The position numbers and the translations under genes are program-made. DNA of 64,000 bases from G963667855 sp963667855 (GTDB lineage Bacteria; Planctomycetota; Phycisphaerae; UBA1845), in assembly GCA_963667855.2 (NCBI GenBank), contig CAXXKI010000013.1:1-64000 (forward strand), written 5' to 3'. Positions within the stretch are counted from its first letter, which is position 1, and every line of letters starts with the position of its first letter. This document shows, piece by piece, positions 35,493 through 45,508 of the stretch. The notes beneath the pieces were generated by a model. That model saw only the letters and a program-made list of their open reading frames with translations. It had not been told where the DNA came from and did not search any database.

Positions 35493-38081
35493 CTACAGCC
35501 GCGGATCAACCGGTTCGCTTTCCATGGCCAATACTCCGAACACGCATTCGTGAACGCGTCGGAGCGGCTCATTACGGATAAAACGCTCCAGTGCTTCGAC
35601 ACCGAGTGCGAATTCTCTTACAGCCAGCGACCGTTTGGTATTCAGTTTTCTTGACCGAAGTCGATCGAGGTTTTCTATCGTCGTGTATTCTGCGCCGTAG
35701 ATTATGCGGAGATATTCCCGCCCTCTGCATTTGATCGCCGGTTGTACCAGCCCGCGCTTACCGCGTACTACGAAATCCATTGGTTTAACCACCATGCCCT
35801 CGCCGCCGTTTCCCGTTAATTTCAGCCACCAGTCGAGCCCTTCTTTCTCGCTCTTCGGATCAGACAGATCGATCACTTTGAAGGGGGTCTTGAAGAGGAT
35901 CGGATTATCCGTAGAGCAGAACCTGGCAATCTCTTCCATGTGCCATACATGGTCGCGATCGATATGAACTTTCCCCTCGGTTGCCAGAATATGGAAGGGA
36001 GCGAGCTTTAAATCTTTAACCGACTCAACAGGCCAGCAGTATTGTCGATACGCCTTGATGAAACTCTCGTTTAATCGTTGCTTTTCCCGGTATCGCTCCA
36101 GCAGGGTTTGGATTTCCGCTCCGCGATCACCGGCTTTTTCCAGCAACGGTAGAACTTCAGCCAGCGCAGCTTGCCCGGCCGCACCTGCCGCGGCATACTG
36201 TTGCTTGAGCAGTTCCTGGGCCTTGGCCGACCAGGGCATAAGCTCGCAATCCAGACATACCCAATCGGTGGAAAACTCCTTCCAGAATCCCGACGAAGTT
36301 AGCCCGGCACGGACCAGCTCCAGAAACTCCTTTTCCAGTTGGACATCTTCAAAAAATCTGCGTCCGGTTCTGGTGTATACTATTCCCGTTTCATCATTGG
36401 CTATACCGAAACGTTTTTGAGCAGCATCACCATTCTTACACACGATAACTACTGCTCTGGAGCCCATGTGTTTTTCCTGGCAGACTACTTTTCCCACTCC
36501 CTGGTTGCGGAAGTAGGAAAACGCCTCCGTTGGGTATTCCAGGTAATCGGCTAGTTGAGAAGTTTCACCAGGCGACATTGTAGGCGGAAGATAAATGAGC
36601 CATTTGGGGTTTGCCGAAAAGCGACTCATCACCTCCAAGGCGGCCGTCGTGTTCTCCTCACGGATAATTATGTTGGAACGCAGGCGGGTTGAGATTATCC
36701 GCTTGCCGGTTACGTCTTCAATATCCAGCAGATCGTCGTGACCCTGCTGAGCGGTAAGTGCGGGAGCTTGCTGCACGGACGCGAGAAACGGTTTTACCGG
36801 TTCACAGTACGTCCGCAACGCGGGTACGGAAACCAGTTCGTTTTCCGGATATCTAAGGGCCGTAAGCTTTCCGCCAAAAACACAGCCGGTATCTATATTG
36901 ATCGTACGATTAAGCCACTCGGCCTCTGGTACGGGAGTATGCCCGTAAACGACCCGGGCGGACCCGCGATAGTCGGCCGCCCAGTTATGCCGAATGGGTA
37001 AACCAAATTCATCCGTTTCGCCGGTAGTTTCGCCGTACAAAGCGAATTCGCGTACCTTTCCCGATCCCCGTCCCTGCATTTCCTCCTTCACTCCCGCGTG
37101 GGCAACTACCAGCTTACCGTCATCAAGAACGAAGTGGCTCACCAGGGAAAAAAGAAAATTGGCGATTTCAGATTTCGCGGTATCCCGCAAGCCATCGGGG
37201 ATTTTTTCGATCTCCGCGCAGGAGTCGGCCAGCCCGTGGGTTATGCGCACATCTTTGCCACGTAATTTCCTGACGAACTTCAGATCGTGGTTACCGGGAA
37301 CGGCAAATGCGTTTCCGGTTTGAATCATGTTGCGTACCAGCCGCACACAATCGAGGATGCGCGGCCCGCGATCGACCAGATCGCCGAGAAAAACTGCCCG
37401 CCTTCCTTCCGGATGGGACCATACCGGTCCGTTCCATACGTCGGAATCTTCGACTTGCCCGGTTATAGAATATCCCAACTGGGTTAGAAGTTCCTCAAGT
37501 TCATCGCAGCAGCCGTGCAGGTCGCCGATGATATCGAAAGGACCGTGCTCTTTTCTGCGGTTTGTCCACAGCGGTACACGTTCGATGGAAACCAAGCCAG
37601 CCTCTTCCGGTGACTCAAAAGTGAAGATGTTGCGGAATCCTTCTCGCTTCAAACTGCGGAACGAGCGGCGCATCTGGCTGCGCTGGTTGCGAATTACATG
37701 CGGACCGAAGTCGCGGTCGGTTCGCTCCTCGTTTCGCTGTTGACAGACTTTCTCCGGCAGGTTGAACACTATAGCCACCGGTAAACAATGATACTGCCGG
37801 GCCAAAGTAATAAACGGTTTGCGGTCTTCCTGCTTGACGTTGGTTGCATCGATGACCGTCAGCTTGCCTTTAGCCAACCGCTTGGCCACGATGAAATGGA
37901 GCAACTCAAACGCTTCCGGAGTGGCCGTCTGATCGTTTTCGTCATCAGCCACTAATCCACGGCAGTAGTCGCTGCTTAACACTTCGGTAGGAAGAAAGTG
38001 CTCGCGAGCGAACGTGGATTTTCCTGACCCCGAAGGACCAATGAGAACAACCAGCGATAGTTCGGGTATGTTTATATTCAT
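35493..38081 (-). CDS. pnkp: Polynucleotide kinase-phosphatase-ligase of the Pnkp/Hen1 RNA repair system
   Basis: 862 residues, three modules. Residues 1-170: 5'-kinase with P-loop GPSGSGKST (15-23). Residues ~180-420: metallophosphoesterase with DIIGDLHGC, GDLVDRGP, PGNHDLKF and VVYGHTPV, giving 2',3'-phosphatase activity. Residues ~460-862: ligase/adenylyltransferase with nucleophile Lys537 in QEKHMGSRAV. Together these heal and seal ends of broken RNA, typically tRNA cut by ribotoxins. hen1 lies 36 bp upstream in the same direction, the standard pairing. All signature residues are present. Confidence 0.95.
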   Translation of the reverse strand: MNINIPELSLVVLIGPSGSGKSTFAREHFLPTEVLSSDYCRGLVADDENDQTATPEAFELLHFIVAKRLAKGKLTVIDATNVKQEDRKPFITLARQYHCLPVAIVFNLPEKVCQQRNEERTDRDFGPHVIRNQRSQMRRSFRSLKREGFRNIFTFESPEEAGLVSIERVPLWTNRRKEHGPFDIIGDLHGCCDELEELLTQLGYSITGQVEDSDVWNGPVWSHPEGRRAVFLGDLVDRGPRILDCVRLVRNMIQTGNAFAVPGNHDLKFVRKLRGKDVRITHGLADSCAEIEKIPDGLRDTAKSEIANFLFSLVSHFVLDDGKLVVAHAGVKEEMQGRGSGKVREFALYGETTGETDEFGLPIRHNWAADYRGSARVVYGHTPVPEAEWLNRTINIDTGCVFGGKLTALRYPENELVSVPALRTYCEPVKPFLASVQQAPALTAQQGHDDLLDIEDVTGKRIISTRLRSNIIIREENTTAALEVMSRFSANPKWLIYLPPTMSPGETSQLADYLEYPTEAFSYFRNQGVGKVVCQEKHMGSRAVVIVCKNGDAAQKRFGIANDETGIVYTRTGRRFFEDVQLEKEFLELVRAGLTSSGFWKEFSTDWVCLDCELMPWSAKAQELLKQQYAAAGAAGQAALAEVLPLLEKAGDRGAEIQTLLERYREKQRLNESFIKAYRQYCWPVESVKDLKLAPFHILATEGKVHIDRDHVWHMEEIARFCSTDNPILFKTPFKVIDLSDPKSEKEGLDWWLKLTGNGGEGMVVKPMDFVVRGKRGLVQPAIKCRGREYLRIIYGAEYTTIENLDRLRSRKLNTKRSLAVREFALGVEALERFIRNEPLRRVHECVFGVLAMESEPVDPRL

Positions 38082-38117
38082 GACTTTTCGATCGAAGCTC
38101 TATTAACACTGGCAAGC

Positions 38118-39533
38118 TTATAAGCACGCTTCTTTCATTTGAAAAACCGCCATCTGTGTGGGCGAACCTTTTTCTTTATCCTCCGGACCTATGGGCAGGA
38201 ATCGTACCGTGTAGTCATACTTCTCGGCCAACGCTGCCGCCCACGATTGAAACTCCGCCCGGCTCCATTCAAAGCGGTGATCGGAGTGTCGCATTTTGCC
38301 TGCCGGTAGCGTTTCAAAAAGCTCGTTATATTCACTGTTGGGGGTTGTCACTATTACCGTTTTCGGCCTCGCGAATTCTAAAAGCACTCGTTCAAAGGCA
38401 CTTAGCCGCGGCTGATCCAGGTGCTCAATTACCTCAATGGCCGTGGCAATGTCGAAACCTTCCAACCTTCTATCGCGGTACATCAGCGAGCCGTGGACAA
38501 GATTAATTCGCTCTCGCTGGAGATCCGGCAATCGTTCCAGTCGCAGGCGGCTTGCGGCCTTTTCCAGCGTGCGATGGGAAACGTCCAGGCCGGTGATTTT
38601 CTCGATTGACTTTATTTTCAATATTTCCCGAAGGAGTTTCCCCTCGCCGCAGCCGAGATCAACTACGGTTTTGGGATTAACGCTGTTGATAACAGATAAA
38701 ACCGCTGCCAGCCGTTGTTCGTTCAGGCTTATTTTTTCCTCGACCGCTTCTTCCTGCCGGTTTTGGCCTTCCTCCTGCATATCGACGTCGGGTGTTTCCT
38801 CGGCCATGAGCCGATTGATTGCCTGCCGGGCGAGACTCAGTTGGTTTTTCAGATATCGACGGGTTATCTGTTCCTTCATCGGGTGATCGCTCAGCCAGCC
38901 TCCGCCAAAGCGGAGCAACTTATCGATTTCATCGTCACCGACCCAGTAGTGCTTGTCGTTATCCAGAACGGGAACGAGTACGTACAGATGAGTAAGCAAA
39001 TCTTTGAGCGTACAGCGTTTTCGCAGTGTCACCGTGTAGTATTGACTTTCTCCCCAATCGGCAAATGTAGTATCCAGCGGATGGCGGATCGCTTCCACTT
39101 CGTATTCCAGCGGTTCAAAAAGCTGCCGCAGGAACGCCTCGCCGCCCCGACAGGGAATAACCGAGATCTTCGCTTCAAAATCCCGGGACTGGTCAACCAG
39201 TTCAGGCCTATCCTTGCATCGACCTCCCAAAGCGGAACCGTAAACCTGGGCGATGGCCACACTTAAAAAGGATGAGGCGACAAAAGGTCGATCATTTACA
39301 TATTGATCGAGAGTGCCTCGATTACCCGACGGGCCTCTGCGATTGCGTACCATTCCCACAGGGTCAATATCGAGCAGTAACGCGGCGGTACAGCAATCCT
39401 CTGCAGCTTCCGGATAAAACACATGAGCGTTTCCAAATGATAGACCGAAAGTCTGACATTTTTCCGGATGCTTGTGCAGCAGATACCCAAGATCGGTTGC
39501 CTGCGGTTTCGATGTAGTAATTGACAATAACAT
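38118..39533 (-). CDS. hen1: Hen1 RNA 3'-terminal 2'-O-methyltransferase
   Basis: 471 residues. The N-terminal ~240 form the bacterial Hen1 domain that joins with Pnkp ligase (LLSITTSKPQATDLGYLLHKHP start is family-typical when split). The C-terminal ~200 are the methyltransferase: SAM motif VVDLGCGEGKLL, metal-binding ATAIEVIEHLDQ (Glu, His) and RHSDHRFEWSR. It methylates the 2'-OH at the cut site before Pnkp seals it, so the repaired RNA cannot be cut again at that place. First gene of the pair. Confidence 0.95.
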   Translation of the reverse strand: MLLSITTSKPQATDLGYLLHKHPEKCQTFGLSFGNAHVFYPEAAEDCCTAALLLDIDPVGMVRNRRGPSGNRGTLDQYVNDRPFVASSFLSVAIAQVYGSALGGRCKDRPELVDQSRDFEAKISVIPCRGGEAFLRQLFEPLEYEVEAIRHPLDTTFADWGESQYYTVTLRKRCTLKDLLTHLYVLVPVLDNDKHYWVGDDEIDKLLRFGGGWLSDHPMKEQITRRYLKNQLSLARQAINRLMAEETPDVDMQEEGQNRQEEAVEEKISLNEQRLAAVLSVINSVNPKTVVDLGCGEGKLLREILKIKSIEKITGLDVSHRTLEKAASRLRLERLPDLQRERINLVHGSLMYRDRRLEGFDIATAIEVIEHLDQPRLSAFERVLLEFARPKTVIVTTPNSEYNELFETLPAGKMRHSDHRFEWSRAEFQSWAAALAEKYDYTVRFLPIGPEDKEKGSPTQMAVFQMKEACL

Positions 39534-39698
39534 GGTTCTTTTACACTTGAGAGCTAATCGCTATTGATTCCCGTGTTTTCAGCGATTATCGTGAGTCCAT
39601 GATTTTTCGCAAGTTGCTCCGGCCTTTATTGCTGATGATGTGGTAGAGGGGACGCGAGTTTATATGACCGGAACAAGTATTCGGTGGGAGGTTTATCA

Positions 39699-41840
39699 AT
39701 GTCACTACTCGTTTGCTGCGTTTACATATTCGGTTTTCCGCCCGTTTTGCCGGGCGATAACGGTAAACCGGAATACGTCTGGCTTGATGCCGTGTGTGAT
39801 GGTGATTTCACGATTATTAGCGGTTGGAACCAGCCCTTGCGCAATCTCGCGGTGAATGGTAGCCCGCTTTCCATCAACGGACAGCGATTTGAACGTGGTA
39901 TTGGTACTCATGCGCCGAGCTACTGGGGGTTGGATCTCGCCGGCCGTGCCACCCGGTTTCAGGCCGCGGTCGGTGTCGATGACCGTTCCGGCGGTTCGAC
40001 CGTTGGAGATGTTGAATTTCGGGTTTACGGTGATGCAAAACTGCTTTGGAAAAGTGGAACGATGCGCGCCGGTGATGCGGCTAAGACGATCGACGTCGAT
40101 TTGACCGGTATACAGCATCTTCACCTGTACGTGGGCACTGCCGATGGCGATCAGGCTTCGGACCACGCAAACTGGGCCGACGCCCGCGTGTTGACGAAAG
40201 GTAAAACCGTAAAGGCCATTGATTTTGACGCGCCCTGTATTGTTACTCCGAAACCAGGAGCCAAACCGCGAATTAACAGCCCGGCAATTTTCGGGGTTAG
40301 ACCCGGTTCATACTTTAATTATCGTATCGCCGTTTCTGGAGATAAATCCGATCTTAGTTTTAAAGAGAAAGGATTACCCCGGGGATTAAAACTGGATAAA
40401 GATACGGGTATCATTTCCGGGGTAATAAAGGATCGCACAAAGCGCAGCTATATGGTTGAACTAAAAGTACTCAGCCGCGCATTTGGCGTCGATCAAAAGA
40501 TGCTGGAGATAAGAGTTGGTGAGGATTTTCAGCTCACTCCGGTAATGGGTTGGAACAGTTGGTATAACTACTCCACGGCTATTACCGAGGAGAATGTAAG
40601 AGCACAGGCCAGGGCAATGGTCGATTCCGGGTTGGCCGATCATGGGTTTACCTTTATCAATATCGATGATGGCTGGCAGGGGGCTCGGGATTCGGCAAAT
40701 AAAAACGCCTTGCAGGGAAATGAGCGTTTTGGTAAGGGGCATGAAACCGGAACCGGCGATGGAGACCTTGGCGGGGTGGTTGACTTTATTCATAAACTCG
40801 GTTTGAAAGCCGGGATCTACTCCAGTCCCTGGGTGGGAACATTCGCCGGATTCAGAGGGAGCTCCACCGATAACCCTGATGGAACCAATGACAATGAACT
40901 GCGTTGGCCGGCTGATGATATGGATCATCGGACACAGGTGTTTGGAAAATCCGGGGCAGTCTGGGGTACGGGAGCAAAAGCGAAGGATTACGTGGGACAT
41001 TGGCAATTCGATAAAGATGCCCTTCAATTCGCCCGTTGGCGTTTAGACCTGGTAAAGATGGACTGGCACCTTAACCGAAACGACCGCCGGACTGATTCCG
41101 ATACCGTTTGTCGGCGCATTCGGGAGAATCTTGACTCGACCGGTCGCGATATCGTGCTTTCTCTTTCTAATAATGCAAACAGCGGTTACCAGTTTACCCG
41201 TACGTATGCACCGAAGTACGCCAACTGCTGGCGGGCGACGGGTGATATCTACGATGAATGGGGAGATATTATAAAAGCCACATCTATCGTCGGAATTGGT
41301 TTTAACCAGGACCATTGGGCTTCCAGCGTGTCTTCCGGGCATTTTATGGATGCCGATATGCTGCAGATTGGCGTACTCGGGGTACCGAACAATCCGGCGG
41401 CCGATTTCAAGCCTACTCGCCTTAAACCCAATGAGCAGTATTCCCATTTCAGCCTGTGGTGCCTGCTCAGCTCTCCGTTGATTCTCACCAACGATCTGAC
41501 AAAAATGGATAAATTTACTCTGCGACTGCTTACCAACGATGAAGTAATTGCGATTAACCAGGACTCGTTGGGGATGCAGGCCACAAGGTACCGGAGCGAT
41601 GGTAAATTTCTAGTAATGGCGAAGCCGTTGGCTGACGGTGGCCGGGCTGTCGGTATTTTCAACCTGGGTGAGCAGGCTTGTCCCTACGAATTGCCGCTTG
41701 GAGACCTGGAGTTGGATCCGTGCAAAAAAGTTCTGATCCGTGATTTATGGAGACAGCGGGACCTGGGGGAGTTTCAGCGTAAATTCGAGACGATTGTAGA
41801 ACCGCATGGTGTGGTATTGATTAAGGTGAATACCAAGTGA
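39699..41840 (+). CDS. Secreted GH27 alpha-galactosidase with NPCBM and putative Ig domains
   Basis: 713 residues with a short signal peptide (MSLLVCCVYIFGFPPVLPG). Residues ~20-170: NPCBM carbohydrate-binding domain (YVWLDAVCDGDFTI, RGIGTHAPS). Residues ~195-280: He_PIG-type Ig domain (LPRGLKLDKDTGIISGV). Residues ~285-700: GH27 barrel with start MGWNSWYNY, INIDDGWQ, nucleophile Asp in LVKMDWHLN and acid/base Asp in WRATGDIYDEW. It releases alpha-galactose from glycans outside the cytoplasm. GGGAGG lies 7 bp before the ATG at 39699. It opens the carbohydrate island and converges with the GH114-like gene. Confidence 0.92.
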   Translation: MSLLVCCVYIFGFPPVLPGDNGKPEYVWLDAVCDGDFTIISGWNQPLRNLAVNGSPLSINGQRFERGIGTHAPSYWGLDLAGRATRFQAAVGVDDRSGGSTVGDVEFRVYGDAKLLWKSGTMRAGDAAKTIDVDLTGIQHLHLYVGTADGDQASDHANWADARVLTKGKTVKAIDFDAPCIVTPKPGAKPRINSPAIFGVRPGSYFNYRIAVSGDKSDLSFKEKGLPRGLKLDKDTGIISGVIKDRTKRSYMVELKVLSRAFGVDQKMLEIRVGEDFQLTPVMGWNSWYNYSTAITEENVRAQARAMVDSGLADHGFTFINIDDGWQGARDSANKNALQGNERFGKGHETGTGDGDLGGVVDFIHKLGLKAGIYSSPWVGTFAGFRGSSTDNPDGTNDNELRWPADDMDHRTQVFGKSGAVWGTGAKAKDYVGHWQFDKDALQFARWRLDLVKMDWHLNRNDRRTDSDTVCRRIRENLDSTGRDIVLSLSNNANSGYQFTRTYAPKYANCWRATGDIYDEWGDIIKATSIVGIGFNQDHWASSVSSGHFMDADMLQIGVLGVPNNPAADFKPTRLKPNEQYSHFSLWCLLSSPLILTNDLTKMDKFTLRLLTNDEVIAINQDSLGMQATRYRSDGKFLVMAKPLADGGRAVGIFNLGEQACPYELPLGDLELDPCKKVLIRDLWRQRDLGEFQRKFETIVEPHGVVLIKVNTK

Positions 41841-41875
41841 CGTTTTCCTGACCTTTGCCGTAAATTCGGTATCTT

Positions 41876-43012
41876 CTACCGCCCGAAGTTCTGTTGCATT
41901 ATGGCGAAATCCTTCAGGTCCACAATGCAGTTGCAGTCGAGGTCGCCGAGCGGTCGGCCGGTTTCGTCCACCGATGAGCCGGGCGGAGTTGCCGGGCAAT
42001 CGTCGTACGCGTTGGCCACATTGTCGCCGTCTTCATCAGGATCGGCGATAAACGTGTAGGTGTAATTGCCGGCGTTTACCCTGATTGTTCCCCGTTCAGT
42101 GGTGCGATCGTAAATCGATCCGGTTTTATCGATACTGCTCTTAAATACTGTACCCACCGGTTCCGCCGGGCGGCTGCGGTAGGGGGCCAAGCCGGTAGTG
42201 GCCGAGAAATTGTATTCTCCCCAGCCGGTTGCGTAATGCCCGTACAGGGCGGCCGAATACCAGGCGTAAAAGAATTTGCTCTGGTCATATTGGTTTATTT
42301 CATCGTTGGTGGTAATGGAGATTATCTCAAACCCGAGCTGGTTCTGGTAAGTCTGCAACTGGTTGGCCTTGGTCTGCCAACTGGATTCCGATATCAGAGT
42401 TCCTTCCGATACCTGATGGCTTTCGGAGAGATAATAGTCGGTTGCACCCAGCTCGGTTGGAGTTCCCGATGGATTACTGGAATTAACGATATTCCCGAAC
42501 ATGTCGTCAGGGAACCAGCCATTAGCGCAGACAGGCAATCCCTTGGAATGTACGTAGGACACCGCGGCGTTCTGCCTTACTCTGGTTACTCCATAATCGT
42601 AACCGAAATCATCGAGAAAGATTCCGTCTATACCCATCTCCTGCCAGGCGTCTACGCGGCGGTAGATTTCCGTCAATGTATGGTTGTCTGTGTAAACGCC
42701 AAGATCAATGTATCCGAAAAACAAGGTGTTATCCGTGGCAGCGTGCGAGATGATAGTCACCGTGTTTGCGTGATCTTCGTGGGGCAGGGGATCTCCGGGC
42801 CCGTCCTGTAAGCCGTCGCCAATGATGGCCATGTCATACTGACCAAACACGGCCGCTGCCTGGGCGATTGTAGTCGAACCGTTGATGCTGCTGGGATAAC
42901 CGTAATAGATCAATAGCAAGCCGGGAGCGATTGTTGCCCAGGCGCATTGGGTGCAGGCTATTACGGAAAGGACGGCCAGGGTTATTCGTTTGACGGTTGA
43001 ACTGTTACTCAT
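41876..43012 (-). CDS. Secreted GH114-like TIM-barrel protein with dockerin-like tag
   Basis: 378 residues with a signal peptide (ITLAVLSVIACTQCAWA). The core is a TIM-barrel-like fold with LLLIYYGYPSS, FFGYIDLGVYTDN and GIDGIFLDDFGYDYG; the FLDD motif recalls GH114 (endo-alpha-1,4-polygalactosaminidase) and relatives, but membership is an inference. A calcium-type spacer (DPDEDGDNVANAYDDCP) precedes the C-terminal tag GDLDCNCIVDLKDFAIMQQN. The tag resembles a half dockerin and is shared in form with the gene at 49505. Convergent with the GH27 gene. Confidence 0.75.
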   Translation of the reverse strand: MSNSSTVKRITLAVLSVIACTQCAWATIAPGLLLIYYGYPSSINGSTTIAQAAAVFGQYDMAIIGDGLQDGPGDPLPHEDHANTVTIISHAATDNTLFFGYIDLGVYTDNHTLTEIYRRVDAWQEMGIDGIFLDDFGYDYGVTRVRQNAAVSYVHSKGLPVCANGWFPDDMFGNIVNSSNPSGTPTELGATDYYLSESHQVSEGTLISESSWQTKANQLQTYQNQLGFEIISITTNDEINQYDQSKFFYAWYSAALYGHYATGWGEYNFSATTGLAPYRSRPAEPVGTVFKSSIDKTGSIYDRTTERGTIRVNAGNYTYTFIADPDEDGDNVANAYDDCPATPPGSSVDETGRPLGDLDCNCIVDLKDFAIMQQNFGR

Positions 43013-43044
43013 TGTTTAATGCCTTATCAAGCTACGGTATTCAA

Positions 43045-44181
43045 CTAGCAGCTGTTGTAATCTGAAACGAGTTGCTCACTTAAAAAAAGGTTTAACGCTG
43101 GAAAGGCCGCAATGATCGACCTGTCGGTGGAGGGCAGATTCCACCAGTCTATGGAAATCCTGTCGCGCAAGGATGCCAGCAGTTGGGAGCGGACGGTCGA
43201 CACCATCGCGGTTTTGAATTTCGTATGCCGCGAATACTGCGAAGCCAGCAAAACCCGATGCGGCTTGATAAGCTGTATCGCATTAGCTATTCCCAAGCCG
43301 GTCAGCTCAATGATGCGCGTCAGGGCTTCGTCGTTAACCGGGCATTTTATCCTTTGCTCCAGGCTGAGTGTTGAGCCGTCGAGACTGCGGGCATACTCCG
43401 TATCGAATATCCTTTCCAGGCATCCGGTTTTACCGCAGTAGCATTCCTGAGTTTCGACAGGTAACCGGGTATGACCGATTTCGCTGGCGGCGTGGACACA
43501 GCCGACATGCGGTTGCCCGCGAATGATCAGTGCCGCACCAACCGCGCCGTCCGCGAGCCGGATCAGTAAAACATCTTCGCTCAATGGTACGCTCCTGGTC
43601 ATTCGCCAATATTGAGCCAGGGCATGCAGGTCGTTTTCTACTATAAGCGGAGAGTCGCCGGCTGATTGATTGATTGGCTCGAGGCTTTTCGGTTTGCCCC
43701 TGACGGCCGAACTCTCCAGGATCATGCGATTTTCGAAATCTATTATTCCCGTAATCGTAACGCTGATAGCGAGCCGGGCGAGAGTGGTTTTGGCCGAGAT
43801 TAATTTCGCCGCCGCTTGCACACGATCACTGTTTCTGGTGACCGAATATACGGTTGGAGTTTCCACCGGCTGGCCCAGAAGGTTGACCGGACAGGCGGTT
43901 ATCGATTTCGGATCGATAGCCACGCCCAGAACGCAGCGGCGGGTGGGGTCGAGAACCATTGGCGTTTGCGGTCGACCTCGCCCCTGAGCTGCTGGTTCTC
44001 CCACACAGACAAGTCCGTCATCGAGTAACCGACGGATTGCGTCACCGATCAGGTTTCGGTGCAAACCGGAAAGCTCATGCAGGCGCTCGCGGCTGGCTTC
44101 ACCTTCGGTGGCCAGCAATTGGAGAACTCGCCGACCGTGCGGGCCCCAGTTGTCTAATGATTCGTTGTTTTTCAAAATCAT
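43045..44181 (-). CDS. ROK-family transcriptional regulator (NagC/XylR-like)
   Basis: 378 residues. An N-terminal winged helix-turn-helix (SRERLHELSGLHRNLIGDAIRRL) is joined to an ROK sugar-binding domain. The zinc site is present: GHTRLPVETQECYCGKTGCLE (shown in parts: GHTRL, then CYCGKTGCLE). Usually a sugar or sugar phosphate releases such repressors. The ATG at 44181 is chosen because GAGGA precedes it. Divergent from the sugar-kinase gene, so it probably controls the cluster at 44369-49299. Confidence 0.88.
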   Translation of the reverse strand: MILKNNESLDNWGPHGRRVLQLLATEGEASRERLHELSGLHRNLIGDAIRRLLDDGLVCVGEPAAQGRGRPQTPMVLDPTRRCVLGVAIDPKSITACPVNLLGQPVETPTVYSVTRNSDRVQAAAKLISAKTTLARLAISVTITGIIDFENRMILESSAVRGKPKSLEPINQSAGDSPLIVENDLHALAQYWRMTRSVPLSEDVLLIRLADGAVGAALIIRGQPHVGCVHAASEIGHTRLPVETQECYCGKTGCLERIFDTEYARSLDGSTLSLEQRIKCPVNDEALTRIIELTGLGIANAIQLIKPHRVLLASQYSRHTKFKTAMVSTVRSQLLASLRDRISIDWWNLPSTDRSIIAAFPALNLFLSEQLVSDYNSC

Positions 44182-44246
44182 CTTCCAGCCGTCCTCGAAG
44201 CTGAAGAATATTACCCCAACCAATGAAAGTGTATTGTACCATTTCG

Positions 44247-44275
44247 TTGACATTTATTACAACTGCGTGTAAAAT
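44247..44275 (+). promoter_or_regulatory. Sigma-70-type promoter upstream of the sugar kinase
   Basis: TTGACA (44247-44252), 17-bp spacer, TAAAAT (44270-44275), a near-consensus pair in the ROK/kinase divergent gap. Predicted start of RNA about 44282, giving a ~87-nt leader before the ATG at 44369. Confidence 0.7.
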
Positions 44276-44368
44276 AAAAATCCGATCGGCTAAAAGTTCG
44301 TCTTTGGCCTGGTATTTAAGCGGTTTCGCGGGAATGAAACCTTCAGCGGGTTCGTTAGAGAGTCACTT

Positions 44369-45478
44369 ATGGCGGAAGGCATCGCCACAATCAGCAGGCT
44401 GTTCGATATTCCCGGCGACTTCGTTTCCGCCACTCCGTTTGGGGCGGGGCATATCCACGATTCGTTTCTAGCTACCTATCTTTGCGATGGCAAAGAAAGG
44501 AAATACCTGCATCAGCGGATCAACAGAATTGTTTTCCACGAAACAGACGCGTTGATGGAAAATATTAATCGGGTGACAGCGCACATTCGCAGCAAGCTGT
44601 CAGGCAGGGGCATTGCGGATACTGATCGACGCGTGCTTAATATTATTCCCGCGCGGGACGGAACCTTATTGGTCCTTGATCCTGAGGGTTTATTGTGGCG
44701 GACATATTCATTTGTGGAGAAAAGCTGTTGCCATCAGACGGTAACCTGCGCGGAGCAGGCGTATGAAGCGGCCGGTGCGTTTGGATCCTTCCAGCAACTG
44801 CTCGTGGATTTGCCCGAACCGCGATTGTCTGAAACCATCACGGGATTCCATGACACTCCCGCCCGCTGGGTTAGTCTGGCGAAAACCTTGGAAAAAGCAG
44901 AACCAACGAGAAAGGCGCAGGCCGGGGCGGAGATGGCGTTTGCCCTGGAAAACAAACCGATTGCGAATTTACTGATGGACCCGTACAACGCCGGGAGAAT
45001 ACCGGAGCGCATTACCCATAACGACACCAAATGCAATAACGTGCTTTTCGATGTTGATACGGATAAGGCATTGTGCGTCGTCGATCTGGATACGGTCATG
45101 CCGGGCCTGTCCTTGTACGATTTCGGTGACATGGTGCGGACCATGGGGACTTCCGCCGCCGAAGACGAGAAGGATCTTTCCCAGGTTGAGATTCGCCGCG
45201 ATCTGTTTGAAGCGATTGTACAGGGCTACCTCGAATCGGCCGGTTCGATGCTTACCGGGCTGGAAAAAGACCTGTTGGTTGCCGCGGCGAAAGTAATTAT
45301 ATTCGAACAGGGCATACGGTTTTTAACCGATCATCTTGCCGGAGATGTCTATTACAAAACACATTATACCGGGCAGAATCTCAATCGGTGTCGGACACAA
45401 TTCAAACTGCTGCAATCGATGACCGAGCGGGAGAGCGAGTTGCAGGCGATTGTTGGTGCCAAACGGACTACCGGTTAA
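44369..45478 (+). CDS. Phosphotransferase, N-acetylhexosamine kinase-like (APH fold)
   Basis: 369 residues of the aminoglycoside-phosphotransferase fold in the NahK-like group. Catalytic loop ITHNDTKCNNVLFD and metal-binding VVDLDTVMPG are intact, and the start FGAGHIHDSFLAT is the nucleotide-binding loop. Such enzymes phosphorylate the anomeric position of N-acetylhexosamines such as GlcNAc/GalNAc. Cytoplasmic. It lies behind a strong promoter, divergent from the ROK regulator and 30 bp before a GNAT gene, consistent with uptake and activation of an amino sugar released by the secreted hydrolases. The substrate is inferred. Confidence 0.85.
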   Translation: MAEGIATISRLFDIPGDFVSATPFGAGHIHDSFLATYLCDGKERKYLHQRINRIVFHETDALMENINRVTAHIRSKLSGRGIADTDRRVLNIIPARDGTLLVLDPEGLLWRTYSFVEKSCCHQTVTCAEQAYEAAGAFGSFQQLLVDLPEPRLSETITGFHDTPARWVSLAKTLEKAEPTRKAQAGAEMAFALENKPIANLLMDPYNAGRIPERITHNDTKCNNVLFDVDTDKALCVVDLDTVMPGLSLYDFGDMVRTMGTSAAEDEKDLSQVEIRRDLFEAIVQGYLESAGSMLTGLEKDLLVAAAKVIIFEQGIRFLTDHLAGDVYYKTHYTGQNLNRCRTQFKLLQSMTERESELQAIVGAKRTTG

Positions 45479-45508
45479 TCTGTTGCCTGGCAACAGGGGG
45501 CACGTCTG

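Noticed and set aside
38118..39533. Generic SAM methyltransferase for the Hen1 gene
   Set aside because: The Hen1-specific RHSDHRFEWSR and EVIEHLD motifs and the adjacent Pnkp make the specific assignment secure.
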